From assembly GCA_001464575.1 (NCBI GenBank), contig LNFE01000136.1:1-33148 (forward strand): DNA of 33,148 bases. Reading direction: 5' to 3'. The notes beneath the pieces were generated by a model that had not been told where the DNA came from, did not search any database, and saw only the letters and a list, made by a program, of their open reading frames with translations. The position numbers were made by a program, and so were the translations under genes. Shown here piece after piece: positions 1-7,326 of this stretch (position 1 is the first letter of the stretch; every line of letters begins with the position of its first letter). The stretch comes from Acidobacteria bacterium Ga0077553. Lineage in GTDB: Bacteria > Acidobacteriota > Terriglobia > Bryobacterales > Bryobacteraceae.

Positions 1-3000
1 CGCCACCAACTCCCCATTCGCCCCATACACATACCGCGTCACCGCACTCCCCACCACCTTCCGGACCCGCTGCCCCCCAGCCCCATATCCGTACTCAAAC
101 AACGTCGTACCCAGCCCTGTATCCCGCCGCCGGAAAATCCGCCCCTCCCCGTCGTAATCCGTCACCAGCAGCGCATTGTTCACCTGCAACTGCGTCTGAT
201 GCCCCGCCGCATCGTACCCGACATCCTTGTATCGGTTGGTCGACGACTGATACCAACTCGAACCATTCGCCACCAACGGCGCCGTCCCAAACGTCTGGCC
301 CGATACACTCCACACATTCCCAAACCCATCAAACCCAAATTGCTGGCACCACTCCCCGCCCGTCCACGTCCCCTGCGCGTCCGTGCAACTCCCGGAACTC
401 GGGTTCCCCGGCGCCCCCGCGCTTCGCTCCATCGCCAACCGCAACCGGTTCGCGCTGTCGTATCCAAAATACTGATTCCACGTCCGCTGCGGCGTCGCAA
501 TGCTGTGCCCCGTCACGTTCCCGTTGTTGCCCGTCGCTGGGTACGTATACCCTAACCGGTGCACCAACTGCGTCCCCCGCAACACCTCAATCTGCGTCGC
601 CTGACCCAACTCATTGAAATCCCGCTTCTCGACTAAACTGCTCCCCGCCCAGTTCCCGCTCAGCAGCGCCCCGCCCGGTGTGTACTTCACCGCCGAGGCA
701 TACGTCGTGTTTCCAGCCGCAAAAGTTCCACTCAACTGGGTCGGTCTGCCGGTATCCCCCAACGTAAACGTCACCACCCGGCCGGAGGGATACGTAATCG
801 ACTTCACCGCGCCACCAGAACCATACGTGTAGCTAATCACGGCGTCGCCCGCCAGTCCATCAACAACCTGGCGGACCCGGGTCACCCGGCCCAACGCATC
901 AATCCGCTCGTAATTCGTCGCCGCCAGCGAATTCCCGAGACCGGTTAGCTGCCCCTTCGGAAAGTCCGCCCCGTCAGTACTCCGGCCGGAGCCATCGGCG
1001 GCGCAGCTGCCTCCCGAATAGCGCTGCCCGTCGTAGCAGTAGAGAATGGACGGGGTACTGTCACTGTAGCTTTTCGTCAGCAGGCGTTGAGCCCCATCGT
1101 AAGTCATCGTGGTCACGACGCCGTTCGCCAGGCTCTTTGTCCACAACTGCCCCCCAGGATGGTAGGTGTAGCTTGTCGTCCCCGACTCAGGATTCGCGGC
1201 ACTTGCCAGCCTGCCAAGAGAGGTGTAAGTAAAGGTCCGCGTCTGCGTCGCCGCGTCCGCCTGGGTTACTACCATCTGCCGCGCCGGGTACGTATACCCC
1301 GCCGTCGCCGAACCAGGTTGCGCAACGGACGTCAACCGGCCCAGCGCGTCGCGGGTCTCCGTTCGTGTCTTGCCAGCGGCGTCGGTAATCGTAACGCTGT
1401 AGCCGCTGTATGACCACGTCTGGGACGAAACTACAGTACCCGACGATCCGCTCCATGGCTCAGGCGCCGCACTGGCAACAGCGGCCCGCTTGATGACATC
1501 CTCGGCGATCAGGCGGCCATCGCGGTCGAACTTGCGCCGCCGCCATGCTAAGGGAATGCCGGCCGAACCACTCTGGGGCGACGTCAGCAAGCTGTAAGGG
1601 ACGTTCTCCAACTCATACCGGTACGGATTGGCGTACAGGTATTCGCGTACCGTCACGACTCCCGTGTTCGAAGAATCGGTAACCGCCCCGCTCGATTCGT
1701 CCGACCACCGCCGTCTCTGCACGTACCCCGCCGGGTTGTGGCTCACCACGGCGGCCATCCGTAAATCCGTCGGGCCATCGACGCTCGCGATCTCACGAGA
1801 AGAGAAGCCAGCGTCGTTGTAGTCGCTGTCCCTCTGGCGCCATTTCGTCGCGTAGCCGCTCCCGGTCGCCGTGTAGGTCGAGGTTGGCCTCGCGAACCGG
1901 TCGTAGTCCGTCACCTCCCGAATCGTTCGAACGACGTCCGAAACGTTGGTAGCGGTCTTCTCCACCCCCGTGGCGCAGTCATACGTAAAATCCTCGGTGA
2001 TTCGGACTGCAACGTTCTGATCATGCCGCTTGACCTGCGTCGCATAAAGATTCGTCCCGCAACCCGCGGCATCCCGGACCGTCGTTGTCAGGTCTCCGTC
2101 TGCTGTCGTGGCGGTAAGCAGGTTACCTTGACTCCAACTGAATGTCGCTATCTCCGAGTTGTCTAAATCCAGACCGGGGCTGCCCGGCGTGCCATTTGCT
2201 GGCAAATTCCCTGATTTTGTACTGTCCCACCGTCTCTCGCTGACAACGTTCCCAGTTGTACCCGCGTTGTCGTACTGCCATTGAGTGGCGGACTCTGCCC
2301 CGCCCGATTGCCCGAATACATTCGTCCGGAATCGCGCTTGTTTATAGACTGGCGTCGAAGAGCAACCCCAATAGGCATTCTCATAACCGCTTGCGCAAAT
2401 GGCGCTGCCCAACTGGCTTGCCTCCGGAGTTACATGGTGATACTGATGCGTGGTGGTCCGTAGCACGGTGCCGGACGGAAGAGCGGCCGGCGGCGACGCT
2501 GGGTCGGAAACTCCGTTCGCATAGTTCGTTTCGGAAAGCATGTTCCCGTTCTTGTCGAACGTATATGCAGTTGCGTGGTAGTTTCCTCCCACTGGCTTCC
2601 GGAACTCAGCGCGGACATAGATATTCTTACGATCCAATGCCGCGGTGACTCCGATCCACGGCTCATTGTAGGCCCAAAATCTTTCGACGGTTGCCCCGAG
2701 CGGCGAGGTAGTCTTCCATATCAGACGATTCCGCCCGGACGACTCCAGAAAGAAGGAATTGGTGGTCACTCCGCCGTCTGGTGCCGTTATCGTACCCGTC
2801 GGTGTGCCCGGCACTGGATAGGCGTAGGTCCAAGTTTCGTTTCGATCTTCGCCGCCCGATAGTACGGTTTCGTGGCGGTAAAGTGTCTTTGCAAGTACGG
2901 CATTCTCGCTGGAAAATGCCGCGTCTCGATTCGAGGCGCGGGAGTATCGGTATGAGTAGTCCACACGGGGCCGGAAGGAGGAAGGGGAACCACATCCAAG

Positions 3001-4230
3001 CGAGCTCGTGGTTCCGTTCGGAAGGCCGATCGAAATCAATTCGCCAAATCCCCGCTTAGCCGTCTCCGCGCCATCGTCGGCGTAGCAAAACTGATAGCGC
3101 AGGTTGTCGCTGGAAGACGTTGGCAACGTGACCTGTTGAACATTGCGGACGTACGTTGTCAGGCGGCAGGTGCCCGTGTGGTTGGGATCGCTAACGGGCG
3201 AAGAGCAAGTATAGGAAACCGGATCGCCGGCCCCCACGGCCGAGACGCCCCACGTGACCGTCCACAAGCTATGATTGGGGCCGGCCGGGTCCGTCGCCGG
3301 GCCGCCATAGCCAGACCGGAAGATCTGGTCTTGGCTATTAAAACAATAGGGATTGTTCGGGCAGGTGCTGCCCGTGCTCCCCACATGCTTGATGCGGATC
3401 ATCCTGCCAAAGTCGTCCACCAGGTGGGTTAACACGCTGCCATCCGAGTCGATTACCCGGTTTATGGTCGCGCAATTCCCATTCCGGTCGCAGATCGAGT
3501 TTGCCCAAGCCACATCCCAGGTCGAGTTCGTTGACACTTTTCGGCCGTCGGGAAACAACGCCACCCACCCAGTGGTTGATTTCGTCACTTGAACGTAGGT
3601 CCCGTCCGTTGTGTAGAGGCGAAGAGGCAGAGACAACGTTCCTCCACCAGTGCACGTTGCGGAGCCATTGGGAGCGTAGGGATAGTACCCGTCTGCCGTC
3701 CCGGGAAGGCCGCCCTGCAACCGAAGCAAGTGGCTGCTGCCGTCGGGAAAAATCAGGCTGTAACGCCACAGATTTGTCGTGGTGCTCACGTCGGGAACAC
3801 CGCTGCATGCCGCGAATCCGTTACCGTCCCGGGCGATGGCTTCAAAGCGATAAGTCATCGCGTATTGCCATCCGCCTCCTGTGTTGGCCGCAGGCTCCAG
3901 CGCATTGGTATTGGTGGGACACGGCGTACCACCGCCACAAAATGAATTCACGGGAGAGCCACCGACCGTCGTTAGATCAAAGATCTGCGAGGTATACAGC
4001 AAATCGACCGAATGGCTGAACCCCGCCCTTCCGGGAGGTAGCGCGGCTAAAGGAATCCGGAGCCCCAAACTCCCCGACGCCTGATCGATCGACTCGATGT
4101 CAGTGAGTGAATAGACCCCATAAGGCATGATCCCACGTTCCGGCTTCGTGGTACCAAAAACCGGGGCCTGAGCCCAACCGCACGACAAGGCGCTGAGCGC
4201 CAACCCGGCCACTACAAGACCTCGCCTCAT
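1..4230 (-). CDS. Secreted RHS/YD-repeat protein, 3' end outside window
   Basis: One reading frame is open from an ATG at 4230 to the window edge (1410 codons) with no in-frame stop, so the C-terminus is missing. The protein starts with a Sec signal peptide (MRRGLVVAGLALSALSCGWA, then QAPVFG). The next roughly 900 residues are a low-repeat secreted region rich in G, T, S and Y. From about residue 940 onward there are YD/RHS repeats, for example DALGRLTSVAQPGSATAGY, TYDGAQRLLTKSY and GYDAAGHQTQLQVNN. The last visible stretch (FEYGYGAGGQRVRK, RYVYGANGELVA) looks like the start of the conserved RHS core, after which a variable C-terminal domain, often a toxin, usually follows. An AGGAGG Shine-Dalgarno lies 9 nt before the ATG, inside the end of the upstream gene, and the two genes abut with no gap. 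RHS proteins form hollow shells that can carry a C-terminal effector. Whether this one is a toxin or a structural or adhesive protein cannot be told from this window. Confidence 0.9.
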   Translation of the reverse strand, partial: MRRGLVVAGLALSALSCGWAQAPVFGTTKPERGIMPYGVYSLTDIESIDQASGSLGLRIPLAALPPGRAGFSHSVDLLYTSQIFDLTTVGGSPVNSFCGGGTPCPTNTNALEPAANTGGGWQYAMTYRFEAIARDGNGFAACSGVPDVSTTTNLWRYSLIFPDGSSHLLRLQGGLPGTADGYYPYAPNGSATCTGGGTLSLPLRLYTTDGTYVQVTKSTTGWVALFPDGRKVSTNSTWDVAWANSICDRNGNCATINRVIDSDGSVLTHLVDDFGRMIRIKHVGSTGSTCPNNPYCFNSQDQIFRSGYGGPATDPAGPNHSLWTVTWGVSAVGAGDPVSYTCSSPVSDPNHTGTCRLTTYVRNVQQVTLPTSSSDNLRYQFCYADDGAETAKRGFGELISIGLPNGTTSSLGCGSPSSFRPRVDYSYRYSRASNRDAAFSSENAVLAKTLYRHETVLSGGEDRNETWTYAYPVPGTPTGTITAPDGGVTTNSFFLESSGRNRLIWKTTSPLGATVERFWAYNEPWIGVTAALDRKNIYVRAEFRKPVGGNYHATAYTFDKNGNMLSETNYANGVSDPASPPAALPSGTVLRTTTHQYHHVTPEASQLGSAICASGYENAYWGCSSTPVYKQARFRTNVFGQSGGAESATQWQYDNAGTTGNVVSERRWDSTKSGNLPANGTPGSPGLDLDNSEIATFSWSQGNLLTATTADGDLTTTVRDAAGCGTNLYATQVKRHDQNVAVRITEDFTYDCATGVEKTATNVSDVVRTIREVTDYDRFARPTSTYTATGSGYATKWRQRDSDYNDAGFSSREIASVDGPTDLRMAAVVSHNPAGYVQRRRWSDESSGAVTDSSNTGVVTVREYLYANPYRYELENVPYSLLTSPQSGSAGIPLAWRRRKFDRDGRLIAEDVIKRAAVASAAPEPWSGSSGTVVSSQTWSYSGYSVTITDAAGKTRTETRDALGRLTSVAQPGSATAGYTYPARQMVVTQADAATQTRTFTYTSLGRLASAANPESGTTSYTYHPGGQLWTKSLANGVVTTMTYDGAQRLLTKSYSDSTPSILYCYDGQRYSGGSCAADGSGRSTDGADFPKGQLTGLGNSLAATNYERIDALGRVTRVRQVVDGLAGDAVISYTYGSGGAVKSITYPSGRVVTFTLGDTGRPTQLSGTFAAGNTTYASAVKYTPGGALLSGNWAGSSLVEKRDFNELGQATQIEVLRGTQLVHRLGYTYPATGNNGNVTGHSIATPQRTWNQYFGYDSANRLRLAMERSAGAPGNPSSGSCTDAQGTWTGGEWCQQFGFDGFGNVWSVSGQTFGTAPLVANGSSWYQSSTNRYKDVGYDAAGHQTQLQVNNALLVTDYDGEGRIFRRRDTGLGTTLFEYGYGAGGQRVRKVVGSAVTRYVYGANGELVA

Positions 4231-5014
4231 CTACTTGCCCTCCTGGGTAAACAGGCCGTCAGTCAATCGCGGGCCCCAAACTGCGCTATTTAATTCTAGC
4301 CGGAACGCCTCTCGCCTCCCGGCCGAGTGTGTTATCGTTCGCGCCATCACGACACCACCCAGTTGCTCATAGCGGGACAACTCCGTGATCACGGGAATCA
4401 GTTCCCTACCCGATGGGCGAGTATACTGCACCCGCGAAAGCAAACCGCTCACGGAGTCGAAAGCGAAGTGCTTAACGCTGGCGCCGGGAACGTTCCGGGC
4501 GGAGACAGGAATTCCGATCTCAAACACGTCCACGAGCGACCCAAACCCGCTCCGGCCCGCGACCGCGAACGAATCACCCAAAAACCGGGGGATATAACCC
4601 CGCTGCACAGAAAGCAGGAAGGCGTCTGGCGTATCAGCCACCAGTGTCTCCAGGATCTGCTCCTGCAAATCACTAGCAGCTTTCGCCGCTGAGTCAGTTG
4701 CCGAAAATACGAGTTCTTTGTCTTGACCAGTGTACTTTAATCGCAAATTTCCTGGAAATTCCCAAACCCAATCAGCTGTTATCTCGATACCATTCGAGGC
4801 TCTGAGCTTTGCGGTGACAGTGACGCGCTCCTGACCGGATTTCGTTACTCTTGCGCCGAGAGCATCACGATACTTCCGCAGATAGGAAGGAATTTGCCCC
4901 CCCTCCCCACAGCCCAGAACTCTGGGATTCTTGCGCGAGAGCAGATGCGGCCGCAACACCAAGCAAGGCACGCCGGGAACAACTACTCGGGTGATTAAGC
5001 AAGTATTGACTCAC
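4231..5014 (-). pseudogene. Small exported protein, LolA-like fold possible, split by a frameshift at a G7 tract
   Basis: Two overlapping frames together look like one protein. The first starts at a GTG at 5014 (GGAG 9 nt upstream). It encodes an export signal with a twin-arginine-like motif (SRRALLGVAAASALA, then QESQ) and reads to GLWGGG. The second frame starts within the same DNA and continues as QIPSYLRKYRDALG to a TAG at 4231-4233. The switch falls at GGGGAGGGGGGGC (minus strand, about 4896-4908); removing one G from the G7 run joins the frames. The mature part of about 230 residues is a beta-rich secreted domain. Its end resembles outer-membrane lipoprotein-sorting-like (LolA fold) proteins, but I do not recognise the family firmly. 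The stop codon abuts the ATG of the RHS gene, so the two are probably co-transcribed and translationally coupled. The shift could be a real pseudogene, phase variation or an assembly error. An ATG at 5038 with a weaker ribosome site is an alternative start. Confidence 0.6.
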
Positions 5015-5281
5015 TCTTACTTCTCCATTAACAGACATCAACACCTTACAGACCGGAATTACCACATCAGAATACGCTAAAAAAATGCCAAAGTTCAAGA
5101 CAATTTATTTGGTTTTTTGACCGCAGTTATCGTACCTCCGGCGGTCGACGATACCCCACACGCGAGAACCCCAGCGACTGCTGGAATGCCCGGCAAGAGA
5201 TGCAACGGCGCTTCTGGCCCAACTTCCGCAGTTGCGTTAACAAGAACTCTTCTGTTCAGCGCCGCCCTCCGAAAGCCTTCC

Positions 5282-5564
5282 CTACAAATCGGGCGCCGCG
5301 AGCGAAACTGGCAAACGCAGTCCCGGCCGTTGCCCCAGGATCTGCTGATGCGGCGGCGGCGTGGCCACGCACCGTTTCCGAATTGTCTCGCCCTTACACG
5401 TCGGCATCACGACATTCACCGCCGCAATCTCGCTAATCTCGTCGAACACCTTGTGCGGCGCCTTGCACCGACATGTACGGAGACACAGCACACGTTCTCG
5501 ATATCCTCCACGCGCAAAGGTAGAGGAAGGCCATCACGAAAAAGCGCCGACGCAAAGCGTTCAG
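5282..5564 (-). pseudogene. Degraded transposase C-terminal remnant (DDE type, IS1634/IS4-like)
   Basis: On the minus strand two frames carry pieces that resemble the tail of DDE transposases of the IS1634/IS4 kind. Around 5510-5564 one reads RRRFFVMAFLYLCAW, comparable to the RIEAHIFVAFLAYCL helix of that group. In another frame, ending at a TAG at 5282-5284, one reads FDEISEIAAVNVVMPT, ETIRKRCVATPPPHQQIL and GLRLPVSL, comparable to the usual last 50 residues. The frame change and the lack of the catalytic core show that it is dead. No inverted repeats or target duplications could be recognised. The flanking stretches 5015-5281 and 5565-5769 hold no gene I can support. The assignment is from memory of the family and is only moderately sure. 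Confidence 0.45.
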
Positions 5565-5769
5565 ATTGATTTGCGACGTTGAGCACCGGAGCCGGAACCG
5601 GCGATCCAGTGGTGCCGGAACGCGACGTCTCGACAAGGAACCATAAAGCAAAGGGACCTCCAGCTCCATTCTCGAAACGAGGAGCAGCAATGGGCCTCAG
5701 CTCGCTGAAACCCCTCGCGCGGTTATCGAAGCCGTCCGCAGCCCTCGCCCGTGGCGTTAACATAGAGCC

Positions 5770-5970
5770 ATGAGTCGTGTAGAGCAACTCGAACAACGAA
5801 TCACCGAATTGAACGCTACCGAATTGAAGGAACTGCGACAGTGGTTTGATCGCTATGAGGCGGAACTTTGGGACCGCGAGATCGAGAAGGATTCGAAGAG
5901 CGGCAAGCTGCGGCGATTGGTTGACCAAGCCGTCTCGGATGATCAGACCGGCCATTCGACGGAGTTATGA
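5770..5970 (+). CDS. Type II antitoxin, small helical protein
   Basis: This 66-residue, highly charged, helical protein (MSRVEQLEQRITELNATELK, then ELRQWFDRYEAELWDREIE and SGKLRRLVDQAVSDD) has the layout of antitoxins that pair with small RelE/ParE-like toxins. These share a VEELE..I..L...EL..FR.WF pattern, a central WDR.IE segment, and a C-terminal tail with basic residues that binds the toxin. It overlaps the next frame by ATGA (stop 5968-5970, toxin ATG 5967-5969), the usual coupling in such modules. The toxin partner is truncated, so the antitoxin is probably an orphan leftover. It could still bind other toxins or its own promoter. No strong ribosome site is seen before the ATG. Confidence 0.7.
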   Translation: MSRVEQLEQRITELNATELKELRQWFDRYEAELWDREIEKDSKSGKLRRLVDQAVSDDQTGHSTEL

Positions 5971-6113
5971 CTCATCGGGCGTCGCCGGATTTCTGGAGTT
6001 GTTACCGCGGTCAACCTGCGGAGCACCAGCGAATTCCGGACAGGGCATTTGAGCTCCTGAAACGAATCACTCGGCATCCTTCCCTACAATTCAAGAAAGG
6101 ACCGTTGCCATAG
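5967..6113 (+). pseudogene. RelE-like toxin, truncated to its N-terminal half
   Basis: The frame begins MTHRASPDFWSCYRGQPAEH and reaches RHPSLQFKK, matching the first half of a widespread family of about 85-90-residue RelE-superfamily toxins. That family reads MTHRASPDFW...LP...RHPSLHFKK and normally continues with a G.FWS.RVG..YRAL core and an HDEYD-like end. Here it becomes GPLP and stops at 6111-6113 after 48 residues, so the core strands and catalytic end are missing. I could not find the lost half in the other frames just downstream. It overlaps the antitoxin by ATGA. The break near 6100 is probably the edge of a deletion or insertion. The 200 bp that follow (6114-6314) hold no gene I can support. 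Confidence 0.7.
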
Positions 6114-6314
6114 CTTGGATTGCGACTTGTTCTGTTCCTCGGCAGCCAAGAGCAGAGTGAGGGAGCCCGGAGAAACCGACTTTAATGATCGCCACCGTTC
6201 TGGAGCGCGGTTCTCGAACCAGTCATTCGAGTGAATCAAGCTTCGGGCGGCCGCCGGTCCTCTGCGCAAGAGCGTTAGCCCCCAACACCCTCAAACCATA
6301 AGGCTGTGCTAAAG

Positions 6315-6638
6315 CTAGGTCCGGCTCAAGCGCCGAACGAACTCGGGTAAGTGGCGGGTTGCTGTCAACCAAACCACCTCCAGATCGGTTCCAAGATAGT
6401 CATGGACGATGCGATGGCGAAACCCGATGATATTCGTCCATAGAAGCATTGGGAGTTCCTCCCGATGCGGCAACGAAAGCCGCGACGCCGCTTCGCCGAC
6501 GATCATGAGTTGGCGGAGGACAGCGTCTTGCAGCATGGGGTTTTGGCAAAACGCCTCCCACGTCGTGTTTTCCAGGTAGCCAGCAATCCTGGCGGCTGCA
6601 TCGATACTGTGGTCGACGCGATCCTCATCGCGGGGCAT
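6315..6638 (-). CDS. hepT: HepT-like HEPN toxin (DUF86 family)
   Basis: This 107-residue all-helical protein has the features of HepT, the HEPN RNase toxin of MntA/HepT modules. The catalytic RX4HXY motif is intact as RHRIVHDY, with Arg74, His79 and Tyr81. It is preceded by the family's conserved QLMIVGEAASRLS segment and followed by GTDLEVVWLTATRHLPEF. Known HepT toxins cleave RNA and are neutralised when MntA adds AMP groups to the motif tyrosine, which is present here. The chosen ATG at 6638 overlaps the end of the antitoxin gene by 14 nt and begins MPRDEDRVDHSIDAA. A longer open frame upstream would overlap the antitoxin by more than 100 nt and is not needed. The module looks intact, unlike the neighbouring truncated toxin-antitoxin pair. 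Confidence 0.85.
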   Translation of the reverse strand: MPRDEDRVDHSIDAAARIAGYLENTTWEAFCQNPMLQDAVLRQLMIVGEAASRLSLPHREELPMLLWTNIIGFRHRIVHDYLGTDLEVVWLTATRHLPEFVRRLSRT

Positions 6639-6930
6639 AGATGATCTTGGCTTCCGGGATAATGCGATTGCGCCACTGCGGTTTGATCCACTTCTTGCTC
6701 GCAAGTTCAACGCGCCGGCCAAAAACATTTGCCAGTTCGCCCTCAAGCGAAAAGTAGTCGAGCCCAGGATGACGATCCGGCCAAAACTCGACGAGTAAAT
6801 CGATATCGGAATCCGGGCCCCAATCGGCGCGGGCTGCAGAACCGAAAACGGCTAACTCGCGAACACCATAGCGTTCGCAGATAGCGGCAATTGTTGATTC
6901 AGCAATCTCGAGACCAGACTCTAGGGTCAT
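6625..6930 (-). CDS. mntA: MntA-like nucleotidyltransferase antitoxin
   Basis: This 101-residue minimal nucleotidyltransferase carries the complete GSX10DXD signature: Gly30-Ser31, then Asp42 and Asp44, in FGSAARADWGPDSDIDLLVE. In characterised modules this enzyme transfers AMP from ATP to the tyrosine of the HepT RX4HXY motif and silences the toxin. A good ribosome site (GGGGAG) sits 6 nt before the ATG at 6930. It is first in a two-gene operon and overlaps hepT by 14 nt. A GATAAT box lies about 20 nt upstream of the gene, with a TTGAAC 13 nt further up. That spacing is too short for a convincing promoter. Confidence 0.88.
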   Translation of the reverse strand: MTLESGLEIAESTIAAICERYGVRELAVFGSAARADWGPDSDIDLLVEFWPDRHPGLDYFSLEGELANVFGRRVELASKKWIKPQWRNRIIPEAKIIYAPR

Positions 6931-7263
6931 TGCTACTCCCCAATTCCATTATCTTCCCAACTCGCCGTTCAAGCACCATCGAAATTTTCTCCCCCAGTAA
7001 ACACGGCCCTCCGGCGCCACCATGCCCGGACTCCCCTTGCCTGCCTGCCACTCTGGTTACGTCCGGGAGGACCTGTCCCCAAATGCAGAAAACGGTTCGC
7101 ACCCCATTCCAATCTCACACGAACGCCTCGCCCAGCCCAACCGGCAGCGGCCCGGCGCATGAACCCAGGATGTCACTCAAAACAAGCCACTTCCGCGTTC
7201 GGTTCATCCAAATCCCGTTCCCCATCGGGTTCTCCGGAACCCCAAAAGGTCCCCACGCAACCC
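6931..7263. other. Gene-free spacer between mntA and the ppdK terminator
   Basis: I see no supported gene in these roughly 330 bases. Short open frames cross the region but show neither family motifs nor ribosome sites. The mntA promoter should lie at its left end. The right end is T-rich on the minus strand and belongs to the ppdK terminator. Confidence 0.6.
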
Positions 7264-7304
7264 AAAAACACAAAAACGGCCGCCAGCTTGCGCCAGCGGC
7301 CGTT
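7264..7304 (-). terminator. Intrinsic terminator of the recO-glyQS-ppdK operon
   Basis: There is a perfect 9-bp inverted repeat, AACGGCCGC at 7275-7283 and GCGGCCGTT at 7296-7304, with a 12-nt loop. On the minus strand it is followed by a T-rich run (TTTTTGTGTTTTTG). It begins 23 nt after the ppdK stop codon, as expected for a Rho-independent terminator. Confidence 0.85.
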
Positions 7305-7326
7305 CCTTGCCCTACTCTTCTACTGC

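Noticed and set aside
1..4100. Many 60-170-codon plus-strand frames across the RHS gene
   Set aside because: The minus frame is continuously open and encodes clear YD repeats with a signal peptide; the plus frames are arginine-rich mirrors.
5579..5773. 64-codon plus-strand frame ending in an ATGA overlap with the antitoxin
   Set aside because: The overlap is suggestive of coupling, but the frame has low-complexity S/A/P/R content, no domain and no clear ribosome site at its first start.
5416..5955. 179-codon open frame on the minus strand over the antitoxin
   Set aside because: Only its distal part overlaps the transposase remnant; the rest mirrors the antitoxin gene and has no motif.
6084..6269. 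61-codon minus-strand frame in the spacer after the broken toxin
   Set aside because: It overlaps the toxin remnant, has no recognised family and no ribosome site; it could be part of an inserted repeat, but I cannot support a gene.
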